A model generated the notes under the pieces. The model did no database searches, was not told the origin of the DNA, and saw only the letters and a program-made list of their open reading frames with translations. Both the position numbers and the translations under genes were made by a program. This document shows positions 49,601 through 61,500 of a stretch of 64,000 nucleotides of DNA, piece by piece. This stretch comes from Daphnia pulex (taxonomy: Eukaryota; Arthropoda; Branchiopoda; Diplostraca; Daphniidae), in NCBI RefSeq assembly GCF_021134715.1, contig NC_060017.1, forward strand, positions 5,952,001 to 6,016,000. The letters run 5' to 3'. Each line of letters opens with the position of its first letter. Position 1 is the stretch's first letter.

Positions 49601-52600
49601 CGCCATCAGCGGCAACACCCAGCCTGGGCTCACAGCACAGTTTTGCCGTGTGTGGTCTTTAGCGGTTTACATTGATGCGAGGCTTAATTGGTTGTATGGC
49701 CCTTTCACCCGTCGGAAGCCCCCGCATATTAGGCAGGTATTAATGTCCACCTTGGATACCAGCTAGGGGACTTAATCATCAGCAGGTTCTATATGGACGA
49801 CTCATTTGTATAATAAATAACGAATCGGGTTTTCCAATATTTCGTATCGTGTGCTGGCTCGATTTCCATCATGGGCATGGCATATCACGACCGCACCCCA
49901 ACGGTAGACCCTCGCCAACATTTTTCACCAGTGGTTTTTTTTGTTGTGCTTAGCCGCTCGACTTTTCATAATCAGCGGGAATGTAGCAGACCGTCACGCG
50001 CGGTCGCCGGTTCGTCGCCGTTTTCCCATTTTTTTGTTGTTGTTTTCTATTAGAGAAATTGGCTGGCAGATTCGTGCAGTGCCACGGTTGCCTTTTCTTG
50101 TTTGAAAATGTCGTTTCAATGTTTTTCATTTGGAGTCGTAAGTTGTCGAATGACGTGGGGGAGTCTCTGAGACTGTTTTGTTGTGCGGCAATCGTGGAAT
50201 CTAAAGGTTGAAGATAATATAACGAGCAAAGTTTCTCCAGTTGACGTCTTTGCTGATGGTAATGGCGTAGGATTGGCTACCAATTAGCTGAACGTAGTCA
50301 ATCTTCCTGTCTGCCATCCTGTCTCTCATCCTGTCGAAAAGAGAAAAAGAATTGAGAAAACCAAACTTGTACAGTGTACCCATGTAGATGAAATATAATT
50401 ATAGCTTAGATTTAGACATGACAATCAGACGATTGACAACGTCACATTGAATGGAAAAGTAGTAAATAATCATTCGAATTTTGATTTGTAGACTTGTTTC
50501 GAAAAGTATCACGAATTAATTTTGCATACGGGACAAAGTGGCCATTTTGTTTTGTGTGAAAAAGCTCATGGACGCTTGGAAGGAAAAAAGGTGCTCCTTC
50601 CTCCCGTAGAAAATAGGGCAAGATGGCCGCCGTTTCGGCGGGGATTTTTCTGTCCCTTCCTCACGATTTTGTTTAGACCTTGATAATAACGAAAGGGAAT
50701 GGTTGACTTTTATTGCGTCTACCTTTTACAAAGGGCCCGTTAAATTATTTAAAAAAGAAAAAGTAATATTTATTTATTTTTATCTCTTTATCTCCATTTT
50801 TCTCTGGTCATCCGCTCGAGCTACACAATAAATAAATCTGCGTTGATATCGAAAGGTTAATTTGATCTGGGGATTATATATATATATAAAAAGGCCTGCA
50901 GCGTATATTTCTGTGTATATGGGAGGCTATTCATCATGACAAATATCTCTCCGAATCCGCTTTTTATTATGCAGACGGTGTGATATATCCGCAATATCAA
51001 GATGGCACAATGCCATTCACGAGCCAGAAAAGTTGAATACAGTGAACGTTATGCATCCCGGGACTAATATTTATTGGCAACTTTTCAAAAAGAAGCGGGA
51101 AATAATAAAAATAAAATAAAATTTATCAGATTGTTGCCATACATCACAAATTCCCCCCTTGGCAATACTCGGCGTTTTATAATGACTAGGATGTTAGCCT
51201 TATTAAATACACAATCGCCGTATATTTAAATTTTACCGACTATTATTATTATCGATCCACACGTTTCCTTGTCACTACTAGTCCGAATCTCGGCATGGGG
51301 GGGAAAGATGGAAAGGCAATACGGAATGAAAGTGATGACAATGATCGACACAACGACAACTGCTCCTTCTGTTATTATAGTTCTTGTTGACACAAGTGCG
51401 CGCGCGTCGACTCGGTGCGAGGACATGTTGCAGCAGCCAGAGTCTGAGTGAAATAAAAAGAAATGACATGAATTATTTATGGGAGATGCATGTTTTCGAT
51501 TGTGTCAATATTTTTCGCCCACTGCATGGAAAAAGAATATTATTTCCAAGTTAACCGCCAAACGGATTTTAGCTCGTCATTTTATTTGTGACGTGACACA
51601 AACCAATCCAGAAGCGAGAAAATAGAAAATAAGAAATTGCCAAAATAGAATTTTCTGAATGGTCAACGGTGATGGTCTCTTATTGGCTTGATGAATGAAC
51701 GTGACGCAACGTTGTCCGCCCATAGATACAACAATCTGAGCAAGTATTAAGTAATTTTTTATTTCTTTTGATTTAGAAAATAAAACATAATTCTTCCGGT
51801 CATTATTCTCTCACCCGCAGTCTCTTAACATCATCTAAAGCTTTATTGGCTGAAATATAAGAGTCGTGGCCAACCGTTAAGTGCACACTACTGTTGTCTA
51901 TAATGCACACAAGAGTCTACCCTAGTAAATACAACAACAGTATAGCGTTTGTGCCGTGCGGAGCTGCATTCGTCATCTGCATTATTCATGCTCGGTCTGG
52001 CGGATAGACATGCGGCGTAATATGGCGGTGGCCGTAAAAGAAAACTTGGGGGGCCATCTTGTTCTCGTGGGGGTGTGTGTGATGCATCACGTTGCGTATA
52101 TATATATCCCGCAAAAGTCTATAGGCCTTAAACAACGCGACAATCGCACACTCCCTATATATATATAGATATAAATACACCTAGGGCCTATCGACACACA
52201 CCTTACGTGTAACATCATCCGTCTACGCCAATGCAGTGCAGGAGCCGTCAGGAGCCAGGAGCCGTCTGACAGCAGCAACGACGGCAACCTATTATTATTA
52301 TTACTGTACGGCTGCTGCAGATGTGTCTTGTATGTTGGAGAGTCTCCCAGGTAATAGCGACAACGAGTTTCCCTTTTCTCCTGTTTCAACGTCGAATAAT
52401 GTAAGACGAATCAAAACAAGGATCATCTGTATATAGGCCTATACGTATAGACTATAGAGTCGATATCTATATATAAACCCTTGTTTGATTTCGACGGAAA
52501 TGGCAGCGCGGCCAAGTCACTGGAGAGATCAGATGAAAGCGGATCATCATCATGGCGATTCGATTCATATATCTCTTGATAGACTCTATAGATCTCTCAA

Positions 52601-55600
52601 TAATAGCTGGAATCTATAGAGTTGATGGTGATAGATTCTTTCTTAACTCTATTCTGACACTTTTTGTTGTTTCCACTCGACTGGGCCGGACGCAAATAAC
52701 TTACTGACGCACGCTTGATGCTGTTTAGCGTTTAGATTGTCTCCGCTCTAGATATAAATTGGGTGGGGTGCGGAGTATAGAGGACGGACGGAATTCATAA
52801 AAAGGTGGTACAGACTAGACGTGTGGCGATATAATAAAATAGAGCGGACGTTCCATATTGATTAGGCCTATATAATCCCGATAATAGCTTGATCGAACTC
52901 TCAAGCTGAATGCCGTTGATCATCTCTTTCTTTATGCACAATATTGTGCACACGTCAACCTAGCGTAGGACACTTTTCTTTTTGCTTTATATATGCTAAG
53001 GCATATACTCATATGAAAATGAATGTAAATAGATGACTCTATATATCTATTCTGTAACACAATAGGCTTAAAGGCCCCCTGCTCTTATATATTGATCGGC
53101 GCCTACTGTTGGTGTATTATAGGCCTATACATATATATCCTTCGCCTATTTGTTTGTCTACACTTTGATATATTCTCTCTGCTGCTGCTGGTCTTATTAA
53201 AAAAGACCCAAAATAAAGTCGACTCATACGAATCAATATACAGGCATTTATTATTGCACGAAATGACGTAATCAATGTGCGCATATTTTGTGTCGTCTTA
53301 TTGGGTAGGCCTATAGCAGAGGCCCATGAAAAGGAATAAAATCAATTTGATTCTTCGTATTTTTTTTTAGTTTTTTCATTTCGGTGTATAAAGACACAAA
53401 CGATTGTGACTGGACTGGCGGTATACATTTTTCGGCAGCAGCACTTGGTGGTATTCTTTCCTTCATATCATAAATATGTATCCACTGCTTTTTTTCCCCC
53501 GTGTTTTTATCGTGTGTATAGAAGCGCGTCTATACTTTGGCCTCTCTCTCTCTCTCTCATATATTCGATGCGTCTATAAAAGATTTTTTTTTTCCGTCGG
53601 TCGGATGCAGCAGCAACCTCGCCGGCGTCGACGATTGATTGCCTGCAATAACCTAGCAACAGTTGCCAAGCGACTTATAACTATAAGGCTGTGCGAATAA
53701 AGCTGCATAACTTTACATTCGATCTGTTTACGCATTCAGTGCTGTGTGTGTAGATAGTGGAGAGCTCTGCTCCTACTGCTGCTACCTACTGCCTATATCT
53801 ACCCATCTCTCTCAATTTTGTTGCGTATTAATGGCCGTTTCGTCGTCTTTGATAGCTCTGTCAAATTCCGGGCGTTTACAAAACCAACAACAACAAAGTA
53901 CCAAACGGAGAGTGATTAAATTACCGTGAATACTACTATAGTTATATACAGGCCTTATTGTTGCACTCACGGCTATAGAGTACGTGCACTAATCGATCGA
54001 CAGATCTCTCTCGACCGCGACTCATCAGTAATCGACATTATTGGCGTTTGGGCGTGTCGGATGGTGACATCGTATAGTATAGACACGACCATCATTATAT
54101 TAGTGTGGCGGGATCGATCAAACGCAATGGCCGCATTTGTATTAATAGCATCTTAACAGCAACATCAGGGATCTATATATTGCAGACCCCCCCCCCCCCT
54201 AAAGTCGTTGGCAGTGTTACGCAATAATAACAATAAAGGTCGGACCGCGTCTATAATATCGAACGATCAGCACTGAAATCAAAATTAAGTTCATTGCCGG
54301 AACAGAAAATAACCGGATAAAACAATTAAAAATAAATCATCCGGAATGGAATCGACACACAACAAAGACAAATTTGAATAAAATAAAATAAAATTGTTAG
54401 CTTCCCGTCGATGCGAAAAAAACGAACGAGTTGAATATTTCAAAAGATGACATTTCCCTTTCTCGCTCTCTAATAAATTTACAGCCTATCAAGAGCAGCC
54501 ATATTGTCTATATCACATGTGCATTAAATATTCCTCTACATTGGCTGCAGTTGGATTCCGCCGAAAACCTTTTATTCCCTCTCGCTCTCCAACACTTTTC
54601 TTTCTTTTCTTATATATAGGCTACCAGCAACGGCAGTTTCATTCTCTCTTTTTTTCCAACTCTATATAACACACACGCCCGAACGCCAACAGAGAAGAGT
54701 TTGTATAGACTCTGACGTCGAGTATTGATTGCTGGCTGCTACAGGAGGCTACAGGAGGTAGGAGGCAGGGAAAGGAGCGTCGCGCTCCTTTTGCGTAATA
54801 AACGCGGCGCGCACGCAAAAAAGTGGAGCGGCGGCAGAATATAACTGCGCTCGGCACGACAAGTGCTCATCCACCTGCTGCAGCTTCGTTTCGAAACTCT
54901 TATTGTACTGGGTTTCTTTTTATTGAAAGGGAACAACAAATAATCCCGTTGGTTGTTGTTTTGTTGTTGTTTGGATTGGTCGATGGGGGGAAATTGATTA
55001 ATAGACAAGGCAGTTAATCGCTATAACTTTGAATAGAGTTGGCTAGATATGTCAAATATTTACTTAGACAGAGTTGGAGCTAAAGAAATGTGTAATAGGC
55101 CCTACCTGGAAGACGTAGGTAGAGAAATAGAAAGTCGAGAGATTGAATGTCGTGTAATTAAATGCCAACGAAATCTCGGTCGTAAAGTCTAAGCAATATC
55201 TAAGAGGAATATTGTATAGAAAGGAAGGTTAGAGGGGCAGTATAAGTCTATAATATAGTGAATGGGATGAAAAGGAGCTCATCAGGTGATGAGGTAGGTC
55301 AATAAAGTCTTGTCCTAGTCCTGCTGGGCAGTGTACGAAAGTCAATAGACATTTCCTCATCGCTCGCTGCTCCATGGCAAAAGGGGGAAAAACAAAATAA
55401 AGCCAATGCACGTTTCCATATCGCGGCCGGGGTCTTTTTTTCCGCTCGTGGACGGTCCTCGGACTTGATTATTGTTACCTAACTGGCGTGCTGTTCTATA
55501 CCGAGTATAGACGAGTGTTTACATAAGAGCGGACTCTCTCTATACATATATATACACCGCAATTTGTATCCCGTCTATAAATAGACGCGTGACCGGAATC

Positions 55601-57975
55601 ACGATAGACCAAACGCCAAAAATAGCTCGAGAACAATAGATAAGATTAGTATTTAGTAATATTTTTTTTCAAATATTCCCGTTCTAAAATCGTAAACGCT
55701 AATTGATATATTCTAATTAAAAGATGGACGCTGATTTTGAACGGAACAAGAGTTGGACAAATCGGATGATTGTATTTCTCTTATCGATATTTTATAATAG
55801 AACTGAGACTGCAGTCTCTCTCATCTGCTCCTATCAAAATCGATACGTGTACTGTATCTTCCTTGTATCTTTAGCAACGCCCCGATTTGGGAGTGCAACG
55901 TCGCAGTATATATATATTGATATTTATTTATAAATATAGTTCCTCTCGTCTGATATTGTGGGGTGGGGGAAAACTCCCGGCTGCTGTCACCCTGTCGCAG
56001 CCATCAAAAGCAGAAGACAAAGTCTCTATATATCCTATCTGATGTCGCCGCTGTTTTTTCTTATTTTTCCCTTTTTTCTTCTTTGTCGTTCTCATCGGCT
56101 TGTCTCTCTTCTTCTTCTACCCGAGAAACTATATCCTAGATGCTCTTTCCTCTTTCACGGCGGCATCAGCAGCGTCTATATCCACACCATCACGCCGCCC
56201 ACGTCGCGCACGTGCTCGGTATTATTTAGTCCCGCGGCCTCCTCTTCCTGCTATGACTTTATTGGACGCAGCAACTCAAAAGGAAAAAAAAGAGCAGCAC
56301 TATAAGGCTTTGCTTGCACTACGTACTATACGTTACACAAGTCTAGACTCCTAGCTGGATATATCTCTCTCCCCAAAACTCCTTCGGGCTGTCCAGCACA
56401 CACATCTACATCTCCTATATATTAGATGATGAGGTTGTTAGCGCGTGAGGGCTATGCGTGACAAGACTATAGATATATAGTGAGATTAATATTATATATA
56501 GCCACCCGACCGAAGCAGGTCATCAGCACACTCTGGTGTGACCAAACTTTTAATACGTTGCGGCATTGACTTGTAATATGTTTGATTATTAAATTGACTC
56601 GACCTCTGCCAAATCTTTTTATATTACATCAGTTTAACTCTCTATATATGTGTACTTGATGGATTCACATATTTTTTAAATTTTTATGGAGAAAGAACTC
56701 GACTGGGGGTGTTTCCCAGACGAATTAAAAAGTTTGTTTGGGAGATATTCGACTTATTGTGCAGCATCCACATGTGTGGTGGGGACCTGGATTATAAGAG
56801 TTGGACAAACTCTTCAAAAAAACAACAAATCTAAGAGAAAAACCTCTCTCAAAGTATTATCAGCCCACGCTGGAGCAGGAATATCTCGGAATATCTAACA
56901 GACTCCAAGTTAATCCCTTTTTAATAATAGAGCTTGGGCGATAAATTTGGGGCTGGCCGCAACTTGATATCCCCGCCGGCCGTAATTATTACACGATGAC
57001 ATTTCTATACCAGCCATGTCATATCGTTCAAAGATTTAGTAGAAAACTAATCTTTGCAATCATTCATCTATTATGAACATTTGAATAATTAAAAAAAACC
57101 TTTCTAATAGAAACATGTCTGGCTATACACTTGACAATATTTCGGCTAATCAAAAATAAACCTATTTAACTATTACGACTATATTAAATGGCGATACTGA
57201 CAGAAATCGATAAAAAAAACCTGAATTTTAAAAAAAAGCGCGCGTAATAATTGAAATTTAAAAAATAAAACTACCCAATTTAAAATTGGAGGATCGATCA
57301 AAGACCACGACGCATCAGATTGTCGAGTATATAAATCAAACTATAGGAGAGATGTCTAATAGACGGACGACGAGATAGAGACCCCCCCCCCCCCCAGAGA
57401 AATCCATTTCATTTTTTGTGGCCAACCTCCTCGCATAGCATCATCCTCTTTTGTGCAAATGACTGCAGAGTAGTACATATAGACCGGTCGTGACTTGTTA
57501 TGCATGTCGGTCGGTTTTCAACGTGAGCGCCACAGCAGCAGCAGCAGCGTCATATAAATACATACATGCGCTGTCTGCCTCTCTCCGCTGATATTTCCAG
57601 CGTCGAATAATCAATAGTGGTGTCTATATAAAAAGGGAGGGGGGAGAGGGGCAGCGATTGTATGTACGGGAGTCCCGAAGGCGAGTTAGACATTTTTTTA
57701 ATTTAAAAATCCCGGCACACAAAGTGGACATATGCCGTGAACTGGATTTGAACTGATGATGTTGACTACATGACATTATAGACCCCACCCAAAAAGTTAT
57801 TGCCATCGTCGTCGATCGAGTAATTTGCCTTTCATGTCGGATACATGTCGTACGTGATCAATGGAATGTTGTATGCAAGTCTACAGTAGTTTCGTCCCGC
57901 GCTCACGTCATGGAATGAATGAACGATATCATTTTAATGTGTGTTTATCTTCTCTTTGGGTTGACAAATCAACAG
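46647..57975 (+). other. Long gene-free stretch, probable first intron of the RGS gene
   Basis: No coding exon found in about 11.3 kb. It is rich in simple sequence: CAG/CTG runs (for example near 47400, 47450, 49387 and 57535), TA-rich tracts, TC/GA runs near 53543, and C runs of 13-14 bases at 54187 and 57382. Many CTATAGA-type words recur at 52.4-53.2 kb, including a short hairpin around 52580-52625. Open frames here are short and show no family features. Its role as an intron is inferred from flanking splice signals. Confidence 0.4.
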
Positions 57976-58030
57976 GGCCGGAGGAGATAGAGATACAAGA
58001 AGAAGAAGAAGAGAAAAGAAGAACAAGGAA

Positions 58031-61000
58031 ATGGAAAGTCAAGCGGACGTGAGTGGTGAGAGTTGCCGGGAACGTTTAGTCGCCACAACGGCGACGACAA
58101 CAATCGTCAGTGCCGAATGCGTCACAGTGTCGAGTCTCAAGACGACAGTGGCGACACTAACCAATGCGGCGGCGGCGGCCAACCCGTCAGAATCGCCGAA
58201 GCGCCAGCATCAACTTCACCAGCCGGCGACGCCTTCATCCGCACCGTTGACGTTGGCAGGCTCGACCACCGCTGGCCAGCAGCAGCAGCCGCCCATCAAC
58301 AGCAGCAGCAATTTGGCTGGCGACAGCGGAGGATTGGCGAAGAATAAAGCGGCAATCCAGCAGCAGCCGCCTCCGCCGGATTGTCTTGCGAGTGCGCCAG
58401 CGTCGCCCAAAGTCATCAACGAATTGTCACCGAAATTGGGGACCAATCAGAACAGCGTCGGCAAAGCGACGAGGAACAACGCGAGCAGCAGCAGCAGCAG
58501 CAGTGCCAATAAAGAAGCGCTGAAACAGCGAAAGTCGGCGGAAGGCAGCAGCAGTGGCAGCACCGGATCCAATCCAATCCATCACATAGCGGCATCCGGC
58601 AGCAGCAGCCCGGCTCGTCACGGGACGACTGAAGGCGGAAGTGCGGGTGTTGGTGGTGGAACGACGACCGAAACTGGCCGGAGAACGTCAACCAACGTCG
58701 CTCACACCACCACCACCGCTAACAACACGACGACGACGACCAGCACGCCCAGGAATTCGACCAAGCCCTGCTGCTTCTGCTGGTGTTGCTGCTACAGATG
58801 CACATGGTAAGGCCCCACCTATATTAATGCAACTGTATATGGCGGAGATCTATTTCTTCCCCAGCTCTTTCAAGTCTTATTGATTTGGCTCCCATCTCCC
58901 AGCATCACTGGCTCCTCTCTTTGATGTGCCATGGACCAATCCTTCTCGTCTCAACTTGTCTCTGAGCTTTCGTCATTGGTTTTCAGCCCAGTATAGAGTC
59001 TCTTATTTATTCATAACACTCTCCCTTCTTCTTCTACTTCCTTTTTACGGGCCGTCTCTTTTTGTTTTGTCTTCCCGTCGCCCTCCTTTTTTTTCCCCTG
59101 TCAATTTCGGGCTGGCTGGCTGACTGGTGATGGCCCTGGAACGTCACATCATCACATCATTGTCAAATAATCAGCTTTTCCGCCCAGCCGAGCATCCGCG
59201 CTTGATTCGGCCCCTCATTTAGACGTCGGCGTCGATTTTGTCTTTGACGCGCCACACCCCCGGCGAGGTGGTTGGCCTTTTCCTCTCTCACACCCCAAGT
59301 TCACGAAGTGGAAAACAAAACGTCAATAATATCTATCACGAAGAGAGAGAGAGAGAGAACAAATAACGAATGACAAATATATAACTACCTTATGACTTGT
59401 GTTTGACGGTTATTCCTTTCGATAGCGAAATGTTGCCTTTGATTTATTTTCTCTCTCTACTCTATTCCGCCAGCAGCAGTTGATATCTCTCGTTGGAAAA
59501 TTCGAAAAATAAGCAGTTCACCAAACGACGTCATGTGGTACTTTGAGACGTCCAGGCACCAGCACACCGCCCTGGATGTTACTATAGGGGCGGAAATGAT
59601 GGATGTAGGCCTTTGCGTATTTGCCCTCTGTATGTGACGCGCTCTATTGGATTGCCAAAACTGCTGTGTCTCTGTGCATGATATTATATCAAGTCAAACG
59701 GGGATGGAGCAGTTGGAGAGAGTTACAGATCATTTGTTTGTCGATCTGCTGCGCAAACAAAAATAGAAAAAGAAAAAGTCAAAGGCCGAAATTGGATCAT
59801 TTTGCTCCAAATCGTTTTGGGGAGGCCGCGGAGGAATATGTAGAGAGCTGCGTCGTTAACACCATCAGCTGCAAGTGATGAGGCACAAAAGTGAGCTACA
59901 GCCCAATGGCAAGACGAACATTATCTATACTATATATATACCGAAATGGAGACCCTATTTTATTAGAACGGGTATTGTATACATAAGAGAGAGAGAGTGA
60001 AATATACAAGTCATCTGGCACTGCGTGTGTGTCGAGAACGTTATTTCATTGGCCGACCGGATGATAATAATAATACATCCGGAGAGATGAAAAGACATGG
60101 CACACCCAGCCGGACGGCAGTGAGTAGAGCCAGGCGACAGTAGAAAAGTCAACTTCAATTTTGTACTTTCTTTATTTTTAAAAAAGAATCAAAAGAACAG
60201 GATCGGGCGGAAAGTCTGACATAATGAAAGCCATTCTAGCAGGGCACTTAATTATGCGACTATAGATCAAGTAGATATTAGACTATTAGATGTCTATGTG
60301 TGTGTTTTGCTCTTGCACACTTGACTGGCTGGCCCTCTGCTCTCTTCCAACTCATTCCGGCTCGTCTGCACTGTACTCTGTATTAAGTCTAAATCCATAT
60401 GGGATGGTAACGATTCGCTTTGAGCTTGGCGCACTTGAACCGACGGGAGCCCCAACCAAAAATTTAACAGGCCGCCCTTGACACACACCACAAAAACAGG
60501 ACCTCTTTTGTATCATGAAAAAAACGGAGGAAATGTCAAAGAAAATAAAAACGACAAACAAGGAAACAATCAGCCGAGGCAACACCCACTTTTGATATCC
60601 AACCACATCCTGCTGCCTGAACAACAAAAGGGAAAAACGAAATCCAAATTGATATATCAAGACATATATTAAATTGTCATTTGACTTTGATTATACTTGT
60701 GCGCCCTGTGCATATGTACAACAACAAAACCTTCTCTCATTTCCATTAATTGTTATTACATAAAAGTTATTACTGATTATTTAATTCTTTTTCCTTTCTC
60801 TCTTTCGTTTAAAAAAAACAACCCAACAACAACAACAATGCACACAGCCTGTCATCGAGGAATCAAGACGAAGAGATGAGCAAATCCAAAGACATCACCA
60901 GCCGGGACTCTTGGAGCAACGATCCAGATGTGACGTGAGTACTACTATATCTCTCATCGTGAAAAACTCATTTCTTTTTTCCCATTAATTTAAACGAACG

Positions 61001-61500
61001 AGGCTGTTTTTTTTTTGGCCTGGGCTGCTGCTGCTGCTGCTGCCTTTATCATATTATCGACATTTCCACTTTGGTGGAAATGTTTTCCAGGCCTTATAAT
61101 ATTATATTTCCTTAGATCGATTGAAAATGACAGCGTTTGCTTTTTTTGCCCTCCGGCTATATTTAAAAGACAATTTTTTTTTAAATAATAAAATTCTTAT
61201 TTGATTTTTATTTTTTTCCCCATTTTTCTATTGGTCAAATGACAACACGACGCCACAACTATATTATATAGGCCGAGCGTGGAAGAGATCCGGTGCTGGG
61301 GCGACTCGTTCGACCGGCTGATGAAGAGCTCGATGGGTCGGGTGGTCTTCCGCGAGTTCCTCAAGTGCGAGTACAGCGAGGAGAACATCCTCTTCTGGCT
61401 GGCCTGCGAAGATCTCAAAAAGGACAACAATCCCGATGTGGTCGAAGAGAAGGCCCGGCTCATCTACGAGGACTACATCTCCATCCTATCGCCCAAAGAG
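58031..61500 (+). CDS. RGS protein of the RZ (RGS17/19/20) type, 3' end outside window
   Basis: GTPase-activating protein for G-alpha subunits; vertebrate RZ members act on Gz/Gi. Three coding exons (58031-58806, 60848-60934, 61272-61500) read in frame for 364 residues and continue past the window. The N-terminal 245 residues are low complexity (Q, S, T, A, G, N runs; several CAG/GCA repeats). Then comes a cysteine string, CCFCWCCCYRCTC, the palmitoylation signature of the RZ group. The RGS domain starts PSVEEIRCWGDSFDRLM, with FREFLKCEYSEENILFWLAC and EEKARLIYEDYISILSPKE. The exon ends at a GTATGT donor. The rest of the RGS domain (VSLDSRVRE in human RGS17) is not in the remaining 2.5 kb. 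An in-frame TGA at 57962, just upstream of an acceptor at 57975, supports ATG 58031. Confidence 0.92.

Noticed and set aside
52560-52640. Short hairpin of CTCTATAGAT words that might be a microRNA precursor
   Set aside because: Only about 11 paired bases, embedded in a region full of the same word; no arm of miRNA length.
58216-58691. Minus-strand frames rich in C, A and G opposite the RGS N-terminus
   Set aside because: Antisense shadows of trinucleotide repeats in the real coding exon.
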